NCBI GenBank assembly: GCA_905182825.1
Contig: CAJJDJ010000165.1
Location: 1 to 7,262, forward strand
Direction: 5' to 3'
From: Thiotrichaceae bacterium UBA7359
Lineage (GTDB): Bacteria; Pseudomonadota; Gammaproteobacteria; Eutrophobiales; Eutrophobiaceae
Length of the DNA stretch: 7,262 nt
Shown here: piece after piece, positions 1-6,485 of the stretch
Layout: every line of letters begins with the position of its first letter
How positions within the stretch are numbered: position 1 is the stretch's first letter
The notes under the pieces: model-generated
Told to the model about the DNA's origin: nothing
The model's input: the letters and a program-made list of their open reading frames with translations, nothing else
Databases searched by the model: none
Translations under genes and position numbers: made by a program

Positions 1-25
1 GTATAAATTAATATAGTTCTTATTC

Positions 26-2725
26 TTAAGACAGTTTTCCGTGACATTGTTTATACTTTTTACCTGAATCACAAGGACAAGGTTCATTGCGCCCAACTTT
101 AGGTGTCTTCCTGACAAAAGGTTTATAGGCAGGTGCTTCATTTATTTTCGGGTCATCATTTAAACTACTAATTGCAGCTGGATGATTAAAACTCATATCC
201 TGTTTTTTTTCTTTTTGCTCTGCTGCTTCTATATCTTCTTCAGCTCTAATATTAACTTTATATAGAAAAACGACAACATCATGTTTAATATTTTCAAGCA
301 TTTGTAAAAACAAATCAAAAGCTTCACGCTTGTACTCTTGCTTAGGGTTTTTTGCGGCAAAACTTCTAAGATGGATGCCTTGTCTAAGGTGGTCCATATT
401 TACAAGATGCTCTTTCCAATGCCTATCTAGCACATCGAGCATAATTTGTTTTTCTATTCGCCTCATTAAGTCAGGCGTTATAATTTCCTCTTTTTCTTCA
501 ACTAACTTTTCTAGAGTTGCATGAAGTTTTTTTCGTAATGTTTCTTCATATAAAGATTTATCTTCATCTAACCATGATTTAATATTTACTGACACATCGA
601 ATTCATTTTGTAGAGCATCCGTCAATCCACGGACATCCCATATTTCATCCATACTGCCATGAGGGATATATTCTTCAATAATATTTTCAATAACTTCATA
701 TCGCATGTCACTTATTTCTTCAGTGACTGTCTCGCCTTCAAGTAAATCATTACGCTGTTGATAAATAACTTTTCTTTGATCATTCGCTACATCATCAAAA
801 TCAAGCAAGTGTTTACGTATATCGAAGTTGTGAGCTTCAACTTTACGTTGTGCATTTTCAATAGCCCGTGATACTAATTTCGATTCTATGGCTTCACCTT
901 CATCCATACCCAATTTCTGCATGATTGCAGACACTCGTTCTGAAGCGAATATTCGCATTAGGTTATCTTCTAATGATAGATAAAAACGACTAGAGCCTGC
1001 GTCACCTTGCCGTCCTGAACGTCCTCGAAGCTGATTATCAATACGTCGCGACTCATGCCTCTCAGTACCAATTATATGCAGTCCTCCACTATCTAGTACC
1101 TGTTTATGTCTACTATCCCATTTTTCTGTAAGAAGATTTACTTTGTGTTCATCTGAATTAGTTAAGCCTTTAATTTCAACTTCAAGATTTCCACCAAGCA
1201 TAATATCGGTACCACGCCCCGCCATATTAGTAGCGATTGTTACAATACCCGGACTACCTGCTTGAGCAATAATTTCTGCTTCTTTTTGGTGAAACTTCGC
1301 ATTTAATACTTGATGTTTAATTTTTTCATTATCAAGTAATTTCGAAAGGTATTCAGAAACCTCGATAGATGCTGTTCCAACCAATACTGGCTGACCTCGT
1401 GATTGGCATACTTTTATATCTTCAATAATAGCTACATATTTTTCTTTAGCCGTCAAAAATATAACATCACTCTGATCATCTCTAACCATAGGCATATGTG
1501 TTGGTATAATAATAACTTCAAGTCCATATATCGTTTGAAATTCGTAAGCCTCGGTATCAGCGGTACCTGTCATGCCTGATAATTTTGAATATAGACGAAA
1601 ATAATTTTGGTATGTGATAGATGCTAAAGTTTGATTTTCATTTTGAATAGTCACTCCTTCTTTTGCTTCTATTGCTTGATGCAAACCTTCAGACCAACGT
1701 CTACCTTGCATAGTTCGCCCAGTAAATTCATCTACAATAACAACTTCGTCATCTTTGACTATATAATCAACATCATCCTGAAACAGATGATGCGCTCTCA
1801 ATGCCGCATTCAAATGGTGAAGAGTGCCTATATTAACAGGGTCATATAAACCCTGCCCTTCAGCTATAACTCCTTCCTGTGTTAGCAAAAGTTCAATATG
1901 GTCATGTCCATCTTCAGTAAGATAAGCCTGTTTAGATTTTTCATCTAAAGTAAAATCACCGGGACCATCTTCAACTTCCTGAGCAATTAAACTAGGAACT
2001 AATTTGTTTATAGTGGTGTATAAATCCGATTTATCATCTACCGTACCGGATATGATTAAAGGTGTTCTGGCTTCATCAATAAGTATTGAGTCGACCTCAT
2101 CTACAACAGCAAAATTTAAATCTCTTTGGACACGACCTTCTTTACTAAAAGCCATATTGTCGCGAAGATAATCAAAACCAAATTCATTATTTGTTCCATA
2201 AGTAATATCGCATAAATATGCTGCCTTTCTTTCTTCCATAGACATTCCAGAAACGATTACACCAGTACTCAATCCAAGGAAACTATAAATTTTTCCCATC
2301 CACTCCGCATCACGTTTAGCTAGATAATCATTTACCGTAATCACATGAACTCCTAGGCCAGACAACGCATTTAGACTAACTGCCAATGTTGCCACCAAGG
2401 TTTTACCTTCACCTGTGCGCATTTCTGCTATATTTCCATTGTGCAGCACCATGCCACCAACCATTTGTACATCAAAATGACGCATATCTAAAACACGCCT
2501 GCCAGCCTCTCTTACTAGAGCAAACATTTCAGGTAAAATATCATCTAAATTTTCATTTTGATTAATTCTTTTTTTTAACTCATTGGTCTTATACGGAAAA
2601 TCTTCATCACTCAATAATGTCAGCTCATCTTCAAGAATATTGATCCTACTTAACTTCTTACTGAGTAATTTAATTACTCGATCGTTCCGTGTGCCGAATA
2701 TTTTTTTAAAAAATTCTATAATCAT
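26..2725 (-). CDS. secA: SecA, preprotein translocase ATPase
   Basis: SecA is the cytosolic and membrane-associated ATPase motor that pushes unfolded preproteins through SecYEG. The 899-residue product matches the usual gammaproteobacterial length (E. coli 901). Visible in order: Walker A MRTGEGKT with Lys108, the preprotein-binding region after the first nucleotide-binding segment, Walker B VVDEVDS with Asp209, the SGMTGTADTEA segment near 385, NMAGRGTDIMLGG and the arginine-rich QLRGRSGRQGD motif of the second motor domain, then the helical scaffold and two-helix finger region with DRHWKEHLVNMDHLRQGI. The tail has the zinc motif with Cys883, Cys885, Cys894 and His895. The residue after Cys885 is Asp where Gly is usual. 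The ATG at 2725 gives the family N-terminus, although only a weak Shine-Dalgarno precedes it. It lies 93 bp downstream of the M23 gene on the same strand, with no secM-like gene between. Identity is seen directly from motifs and near-colinearity with E. coli SecA. Confidence 0.99.
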   Translation of the reverse strand: MIIEFFKKIFGTRNDRVIKLLSKKLSRINILEDELTLLSDEDFPYKTNELKKRINQNENLDDILPEMFALVREAGRRVLDMRHFDVQMVGGMVLHNGNIAEMRTGEGKTLVATLAVSLNALSGLGVHVITVNDYLAKRDAEWMGKIYSFLGLSTGVIVSGMSMEERKAAYLCDITYGTNNEFGFDYLRDNMAFSKEGRVQRDLNFAVVDEVDSILIDEARTPLIISGTVDDKSDLYTTINKLVPSLIAQEVEDGPGDFTLDEKSKQAYLTEDGHDHIELLLTQEGVIAEGQGLYDPVNIGTLHHLNAALRAHHLFQDDVDYIVKDDEVVIVDEFTGRTMQGRRWSEGLHQAIEAKEGVTIQNENQTLASITYQNYFRLYSKLSGMTGTADTEAYEFQTIYGLEVIIIPTHMPMVRDDQSDVIFLTAKEKYVAIIEDIKVCQSRGQPVLVGTASIEVSEYLSKLLDNEKIKHQVLNAKFHQKEAEIIAQAGSPGIVTIATNMAGRGTDIMLGGNLEVEIKGLTNSDEHKVNLLTEKWDSRHKQVLDSGGLHIIGTERHESRRIDNQLRGRSGRQGDAGSSRFYLSLEDNLMRIFASERVSAIMQKLGMDEGEAIESKLVSRAIENAQRKVEAHNFDIRKHLLDFDDVANDQRKVIYQQRNDLLEGETVTEEISDMRYEVIENIIEEYIPHGSMDEIWDVRGLTDALQNEFDVSVNIKSWLDEDKSLYEETLRKKLHATLEKLVEEKEEIITPDLMRRIEKQIMLDVLDRHWKEHLVNMDHLRQGIHLRSFAAKNPKQEYKREAFDLFLQMLENIKHDVVVFLYKVNIRAEEDIEAAEQKEKKQDMSFNHPAAISSLNDDPKINEAPAYKPFVRKTPKVGRNEPCPCDSGKKYKQCHGKLS

Positions 2726-2818
2726 AGTATTTATTCTTAATTTAAAATCGCTTGATCTATCACGTACTCTAGGAAAGATTATTTATAATCGAGTTTTAAC
2801 GGTGACTTAGAAATAAAT
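2726..2818 (-). promoter_or_regulatory. M23-secA intergenic gap, possible weak secA promoter
   Basis: This 93-bp gap separates the M23 stop from the secA start. On the minus strand it holds a TATAAA hexamer (plus strand 2772-2777) but no convincing -35 box at 16-18 bp. There is no clear intrinsic terminator, so readthrough from the M23 gene into secA is plausible. There is no small ORF resembling a secM arrest peptide. I infer that secA is at least partly co-transcribed with the M23 gene; a separate promoter is possible but poorly supported. Confidence 0.2.
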
Positions 2819-3751
2819 TTAATTGAGTGAATTATACTTTTGAGGGTTTACAGCTTTTCCATTATGAATCACTTCAAAATGAACATGTGTCCCGGTAGAC
2901 CTTCCTGTAGAACCCATAAGACCAATCACCTGTCCTTTATCAACCTTTTGCCCAACAAAAACAATATTTTCTTTATTATGAGCATAACGTGTGTGATAAC
3001 CATTCCCGTGATTTATTTCTATCAAATTACCATAACCATAACGAATTCCTGACCACGTTATAATTCCAGACGCAACTGCTAGTAGTGGAGAACCGGGCTT
3101 GCCCGCATAATCAATTCCATCATGAAATACTATTTTACCAGTAATAGGGTCTGCTCTCTCTCCAAACAATGAGGATATCCAGCCATTTGTTGTAGGTCGT
3201 CCGGCTGGAACCGTTTGGTCCTGCAATGTCCTATCAATCAACATTGATTCCATCGCGGCTAATTTTTCCGAACGATCCTGTACTTTAATATCTAACGCTT
3301 CCAACGCACTAAGAAAATCATTGACCTTCATAGAACTACGGTCATTAATAGGTTTAGGGCCACCTAACCCAGGAATAGATTCAACATCAAAATCTATCTC
3401 ATTGATATCTGCCATACTTGCTAAACGCGACCCAAGAGCATCCAAACGCATAACATGAGCTTGTAGTTTACTTAACCTAGTCGCAAGGGCATCAAGATTG
3501 TTTAATGCGTCATCTTGTACTCGACTGAGTGTATTTTGTTGAATTAATAGTTCTTGATTCCAGACAGGTGCTACTTGAGTGTACATTTCTTTTATCGATT
3601 CACGCGTCAAATCCAGAGAATATTGACTCCCAGCATAAAAAACCAATAAACTACAAACTAAACTCAAGACAAGATAAATACACAAAGATACTGTCCCTAG
3701 TGTGATGGACAGTATCTTTTTTCTTGTTGCTGATATTAAAAATAATTGCAT
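2819..3751 (-). CDS. Membrane-anchored M23 (LytM-type) peptidase
   Basis: The 310-residue product is a predicted zinc metallopeptidase acting on peptidoglycan cross-links or stem peptides in the periplasm. The N-terminus (MQLFLISATRKK) is followed by a hydrophobic stretch at about 13-40, which reads as one signal anchor with the positive side in the cytoplasm. A leucine-rich region at about 60-115 and again at 140-175 looks coiled coil, and residues 195-305 form the M23 domain. All expected catalytic residues are present: zinc ligands His210 and Asp214 (HDGID) and His291 (second His of HVH), plus His258 (YAH) and His289. An active enzyme is therefore likely, unlike degenerate EnvC/NlpD-type activators. 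The ATG at 3751 has no Shine-Dalgarno, but the next ATG (residue 56) would remove the anchor, so I keep this start. It lies directly upstream of secA as in many non-enteric gammaproteobacteria; the exact substrate is unknown. A perfect hairpin lies within codons 11-23. Confidence 0.93.
   Translation of the reverse strand: MQLFLISATRKKILSITLGTVSLCIYLVLSLVCSLLVFYAGSQYSLDLTRESIKEMYTQVAPVWNQELLIQQNTLSRVQDDALNNLDALATRLSKLQAHVMRLDALGSRLASMADINEIDFDVESIPGLGGPKPINDRSSMKVNDFLSALEALDIKVQDRSEKLAAMESMLIDRTLQDQTVPAGRPTTNGWISSLFGERADPITGKIVFHDGIDYAGKPGSPLLAVASGIITWSGIRYGYGNLIEINHGNGYHTRYAHNKENIVFVGQKVDKGQVIGLMGSTGRSTGTHVHFEVIHNGKAVNPQKYNSLN
3684..3719. repeat. Perfect 13-bp inverted repeat within the M23 gene start
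   Basis: The arms are AAAGATACTGTCC (3684-3696) and GGACAGTATCTTT (3707-3719), with a 10-nt loop. On the plus strand the right arm runs into six T residues (3717-3722), giving the shape of an intrinsic terminator for plus-strand, antisense transcription. On the minus strand it falls in M23 codons 11-23 and is followed by a less regular T-rich stretch. Thirteen perfect pairs at this base composition would be expected by chance roughly 0.002 times in a window this size (loops up to about 10 nt). Its role is unknown: antisense terminator, mRNA leader structure and attenuator are all possible. Confidence 0.85.
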
Positions 3752-3764
3752 ATATTTGTGTCAA
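3735..3764 (-). promoter_or_regulatory. Promoter-like element TTGACA-N18-TTTAAT
   Basis: On the minus strand a perfect -35 hexamer TTGACA (plus 3759-3764) stands 18 bp before TTTAAT (plus 3735-3740), a 5/6 match to the -10 consensus. The start point would be near 3728, inside the M23 reading frame and just ahead of the 13-bp hairpin. If used, it could not supply the annotated M23 start codon and would make a transcript with a hairpin at its 5' end leading towards secA. It may be a coincidence of A+T-rich sequence. Confidence 0.3.
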
Positions 3765-3773
3765 ATTTAAATC

Positions 3774-3779
3774 TATAAT
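3774..3779 (+). promoter_or_regulatory. Perfect -10 hexamer upstream of dciA
   Basis: TATAAT on the plus strand ends 11 bp before the dciA ATG at 3791. No good -35 hexamer stands 16-18 bp upstream and no Shine-Dalgarno lies between it and the start codon. If it is used, the transcript would have a leader of only a few bases or none. It sits in the 39-bp divergent gap shared with the M23 gene. Confidence 0.35.
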
Positions 3780-3790
3780 TCATCATATAA

Positions 3791-4243
3791 ATGAGCAATA
3801 AAAACAAAACTCTGCCAATCAGTAACTTATTAAATGATGTTCATCATCCATTTGCTGCTTTATATAAAAGAGCAAACTCTATCCAAGAAATTGATTGCAG
3901 TTTAAAAAAATTACTTGACCCTTCCTTAAAAGACAAATTTGAACTAGCTAATATAAACGCAGATATTGCAGTTTTACTAGTTAGCTCTTCGGCCTGGGCA
4001 ACCCGGCTTCGTTATTGTACTCCAGTTATCATTGATGCTTTTAATAACCAACTAAATTTAACCTCTATTAAAACAGTTCGAATTAAGGTTAAAAAATTGG
4101 AATATGACAATTTCACTTCAATCAGAAAACCTATCTATTTATCGAATAATTCAGCTAAATTCCTAAGTGATGTCGCTAACAGTTTTGACGACCCTGAACT
4201 TCGAAAATGTTTTTTAAATATCTCTAGAAATAATCTCAAATAA
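3791..4243 (+). CDS. dciA: DciA-type DUF721 protein, replicative helicase loader
   Basis: This 150-residue protein belongs to the DUF721 family, named DciA for the ancestral bacterial protein that helps load DnaB helicase where DnaC or DnaI is absent. The core at about 30-110 shows the family signature: a short beta segment, then SSSAWATRLRY (65-75) with Trp69, Arg72 and Arg74, a helix, and a strand ending VRIKVKK. The C-terminal part (about 118-147) has the pattern LS-x4-AKFLSDVANSFDDPELRKCF, resembling the small C-terminal helix region of gammaproteobacterial members. It is the only plus-strand gene here, divergent from the M23 gene (39 bp) and convergent with lpxC (2 bp between stops). The position between lpxC and the M23-secA pair matches what I recall for P. 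aeruginosa PA4405. There is no Shine-Dalgarno; the ATG at 3791 is the first start after the TATAAT. Family membership is firm; function is taken from studied homologues. Confidence 0.87.
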   Translation: MSNKNKTLPISNLLNDVHHPFAALYKRANSIQEIDCSLKKLLDPSLKDKFELANINADIAVLLVSSSAWATRLRYCTPVIIDAFNNQLNLTSIKTVRIKVKKLEYDNFTSIRKPIYLSNNSAKFLSDVANSFDDPELRKCFLNISRNNLK

Positions 4244-4245
4244 AA

Positions 4246-5157
4246 TTAATTTGCAGGTATTGGCTGCATAAAAGAAATTGGCGCTTTATGCTCGTCTTCA
4301 AAGGTTACCAACTCCCAACAATCCTTATTAACCAATAATTCACGTAATAATGCATTATTCAACGCATGACCTGATTTAAAGCCTTTAAAAGACCCAATAA
4401 GACTATGCCCTAATAAATATAAATCACCTATAGCATCTAGTATTTTGTGTTTTACACATTCATCTTCATACCTTAAACCATCCTCATTAATGACTCTATA
4501 ATCATCAACAAGAACAGCATTATCCAGATTGCCTCCTAGGGCCAAATTATTTTCGCGTAAGAACTCAACATCACGCATAAAACCAAAAGTTCGGGCACGA
4601 CTAACTTCCTTTACAAAAGAAGTCGTAGAAAAATCTATTTCCGCCTGACAATTTTTATCATTAAAAGCTGGGTGGTCAAACTCTATTGTAAAGCCTACCT
4701 TAAAACCATCGAATGGTTCAAACATTGCCCACTTCCCTTCCTGTTCAACACGGACCTTGCTTTTTATTTTCAAGAATTTTTTTGCTGTATTCTGTTCTTT
4801 GATACCAGCAGATTGAATTAAAAACACAAAGGGTCCAGCACTGCCATCCATTATTGGAACTTCATCGGCGCTAAGGTCAATATATGCATTATCAATTCCA
4901 AACCCTGCCAAGGCGGAAAGTAAATGTTCAACCGTTGAAATTCGCACATTATTTTTCACGAGTGTGGTTGAAAGGCTCGTATCTCCAACAAATTCTGGAT
5001 TAGCGGGAATTTCAATAGGCGGGTCTAAGTCGACACGACGGAAATTTATACCTTTGTTTGCAGCTGCGGGTCTTAAGGTTAAAAATACTTTTTTACCTGT
5101 GTGTAGTCCTACCCCGGTAGCTCGAATTACGTTTTTTAATGTCCGTTGTTTTATCAT
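4246..5157 (-). CDS. lpxC: LpxC, UDP-3-O-acyl-GlcNAc deacetylase
   Basis: LpxC is the cytosolic zinc deacetylase for the committed step of lipid A synthesis, acting on UDP-3-O-(3-hydroxyacyl)-GlcNAc. At 303 residues it is essentially colinear with E. coli LpxC (305), with numbering shifted by one. Zinc ligands His78, His237 and Asp241 are in STVEHLLSA and HKILDAIGD; catalytic Glu77 and His264 (KSGHALNN) and Thr190 in SRARTFGFMRD are all present. The ATG at 5157 opens the standard MIKQRTLKNVIRATGVGLHTG N-terminus; only a weak G-rich stretch precedes it. A 140-bp gap with a hairpin and two -10 hexamers separates it from ftsZ, so it probably has its own promoter. In E. coli LpxC is degraded by FtsH through its C-terminal tail; this tail (FMQPIPAN) keeps a short hydrophobic end, so similar turnover is possible but only inferred. 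It ends 2 bp from the convergent dciA stop. Confidence 0.99.
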   Translation of the reverse strand: MIKQRTLKNVIRATGVGLHTGKKVFLTLRPAAANKGINFRRVDLDPPIEIPANPEFVGDTSLSTTLVKNNVRISTVEHLLSALAGFGIDNAYIDLSADEVPIMDGSAGPFVFLIQSAGIKEQNTAKKFLKIKSKVRVEQEGKWAMFEPFDGFKVGFTIEFDHPAFNDKNCQAEIDFSTTSFVKEVSRARTFGFMRDVEFLRENNLALGGNLDNAVLVDDYRVINEDGLRYEDECVKHKILDAIGDLYLLGHSLIGSFKGFKSGHALNNALLRELLVNKDCWELVTFEDEHKAPISFMQPIPAN

Positions 5158-5198
5158 TTAACTATTTCAAACTCACTCTCTAATTGAGGCTATTGTTG

Positions 5199-5217
5199 AT
5201 TATATCTCTCTATTATA
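5199..5217 (-). promoter_or_regulatory. Probable lpxC promoter region, two TATAAT boxes
   Basis: Two perfect TATAAT hexamers occur on the minus strand at plus positions 5212-5217 and 5199-5204, 42-60 bp upstream of the lpxC ATG. For the upstream box a TTGTCT (plus 5233-5238, 4/6 to the -35 consensus) lies at a short 15-bp spacing. The downstream box has no good -35 partner. The arrangement supports transcription of lpxC separate from ftsZ; which box is used cannot be told from sequence. Confidence 0.5.
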
Positions 5218-5248
5218 AGTGAATGTAATTTTAGACAAAGAAATATTG

Positions 5249-5270
5249 TCCAGAATCCCACTATTCTGGA
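5249..5270. terminator. Hairpin after ftsZ, possible terminator
   Basis: Arms TCCAGAAT (5249-5256) and ATTCTGGA (5263-5270) form a perfect 8-bp stem with a 6-nt loop, 28 bp past the ftsZ stop. Read on the minus strand it is followed by CAATATTTCTTTG, a broken T tract, so it may be a weak or partial terminator between ftsZ and lpxC. Read on the plus strand it is followed by TTTTATT, a better tract, but no plus-strand gene ends here. I favour attenuation of dcw readthrough into lpxC. Confidence 0.4.
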
Positions 5271-5297
5271 TTTTATTGTACCACGTAAAGGCTAAAT

Positions 5298-6452
5298 TTA
5301 GTCTGCTTGTCTCCTCAAAAATGCAGGTATATCAAGATACTCTGTATCGGACGGCGCCACCTCATCTGAGGTTTCTGCTGTTTCTGGTACTTCTGGTGCT
5401 TGATTTCGCATAACAGTTGGTCGTTCAAAATCTTTGTAATCAACACCTAATGCATTTTCTTGTACCAATTTTATGCGTTTTGCGTCTTCCTTGATTATAT
5501 TTCCGAGTCCAGTAGCTACTATTGTAACTCGAATATCACCAGACATCTCAGGATCAATAACAGTACCAACTACAACTGTTGCATTATCAGAAGCAAACTC
5601 CTTGACTGTTCTACCGACCTCATCAAATTCACCAATGGATAAGTCCATACCTGCTGTAATATTAACCAGAATACCTCTCGCACCTGACAAATTCACATCT
5701 TCTAACAAAGGACTAGATATCGCCGCCTCTGCCGCAACTTTTGCTCGTTCTTCTCCTTGTGCCTTTCCAGATCCCATCATAGCCATGCCCATCTCAGACA
5801 TTACTGTTCTAACGTCTGCAAAATCTACATTAATCAAACCAGGGCATGTTATCAATTGTGCAATACCTTGCACAGCACCAAGCAAGACATCATTTGCCGC
5901 GCCAAAAGCATTTAGTAAGCTAACATCTCGACCGAGAACACTCAGTAATTTTTCATTTGGTATAGTAATTAGTGAGTCCACAAACTGACTTAGCTCAACA
6001 ATACCTTCATCTGCAATTCCGGCACGTTTTTTACCCTCAAATGAAAACGGTCGTGTTACAACTGCTACAGTCAAAATACCCATTTCTTTTGCAACCTGAG
6101 CAACTATTGGTGCTGCGCCAGTACCAGTACCGCCACCCATGCCTGCTGTAATAAAAATCATATCCGAGCCTTCGAGAACATCCATTAAGCGATCACGATC
6201 TTCTAAGGCTGCTTGCCGTCCAACTTCTGGGTCTGCACCTGCTCCCAACCCTTTAGTCATGTTTGTACCCAGTTGCAAAACAGTTTTTGCATTTGAATTT
6301 CTAAGTGCTTGTGAATCAGTATTAGCACAAATAAATTCTACGCCTTCAATGTTAGCACCAAGCATATGTTGTAAAGCATTACCACCACCACCACCGACAC
6401 CTATCACTTTTATAACAGCCGCCTGATTAGTTGCATCGACTAATTCAAACAT
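5298..6452 (-). CDS. ftsZ: FtsZ, tubulin-like cell division GTPase
   Basis: FtsZ polymerises with GTP into the mid-cell ring that recruits the divisome. The 384-residue length matches E. coli (383). The nucleotide pocket shows GGGGGNA (20-26) and the tubulin signature GGGTGTG (106-112); the T7 catalytic loop NVDFADVR provides Asn208, Asp210 and Asp213 for GTP hydrolysis in the next subunit. A variable acidic linker of about 40-50 residues leads to DIPAFLRRQAD, the conserved tail that binds FtsA and ZipA. Position 203 is Cys (TCPGLIN) where many gammaproteobacterial proteins have Arg. The start at 6452 is fixed by a strong AGGAGG 7 nt upstream. It follows ftsA by 33 bp, too short for a full promoter with the ribosome site, so co-transcription with ftsA is likely. 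The five-glycine loop is coded by five identical GGT codons. Confidence 0.99.
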   Translation of the reverse strand: MFELVDATNQAAVIKVIGVGGGGGNALQHMLGANIEGVEFICANTDSQALRNSNAKTVLQLGTNMTKGLGAGADPEVGRQAALEDRDRLMDVLEGSDMIFITAGMGGGTGTGAAPIVAQVAKEMGILTVAVVTRPFSFEGKKRAGIADEGIVELSQFVDSLITIPNEKLLSVLGRDVSLLNAFGAANDVLLGAVQGIAQLITCPGLINVDFADVRTVMSEMGMAMMGSGKAQGEERAKVAAEAAISSPLLEDVNLSGARGILVNITAGMDLSIGEFDEVGRTVKEFASDNATVVVGTVIDPEMSGDIRVTIVATGLGNIIKEDAKRIKLVQENALGVDYKDFERPTVMRNQAPEVPETAETSDEVAPSDTEYLDIPAFLRRQAD

Positions 6453-6459
6453 TGTGTAA

Positions 6460-6465
6460 CCTCCT
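6460..6465 (-). promoter_or_regulatory. Strong ftsZ ribosome binding site
   Basis: AGGAGG on the minus strand, with 7 nt before the ftsZ ATG, is a full consensus Shine-Dalgarno at ideal spacing. None of the other four complete genes in the window has a comparable site. This fits the high protein level that FtsZ needs relative to FtsA from the same message. Confidence 0.9.
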
Positions 6466-6485
6466 ACATTATATTTAGTTATTAA

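Noticed and set aside
1..25. Terminator downstream of secA
   Set aside because: Only 25 A+T-rich bases remain before the edge and no stem can be formed from them.
330..3052. Plus-strand open frames at 330-524, 1631-1849, 2583-2810 and 2840-3052
   Set aside because: They are antisense shadows wholly or mostly inside secA and the M23 gene, with no recognisable domain or start signal.
4252..4268. Small hairpin TGCAG/CTGCA near the lpxC stop as a terminator
   Set aside because: Only 5 bp with a 7-nt loop inside coding sequence and a mixed A/T tail; too weak to call.
4964..5413. Plus-strand open frames at 4964-5161 and 5219-5413
   Set aside because: The first is antisense to the lpxC start; the second crosses the gap and the ftsZ tail. 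Neither has a ribosome site or a recognisable product.
5473..5988. Plus-strand open frame of 171 codons and a second of 95 codons at 6139-6426
   Set aside because: Both lie entirely antisense within ftsZ, have no ribosome site or family resemblance, and their composition mirrors the ftsZ codons.
6468..6473. Minus-strand TATAAT between ftsA and ftsZ as an ftsZ promoter
   Set aside because: Transcription from it would begin at or inside the AGGAGG site and spoil it, and no -35 hexamer is found at a proper distance.
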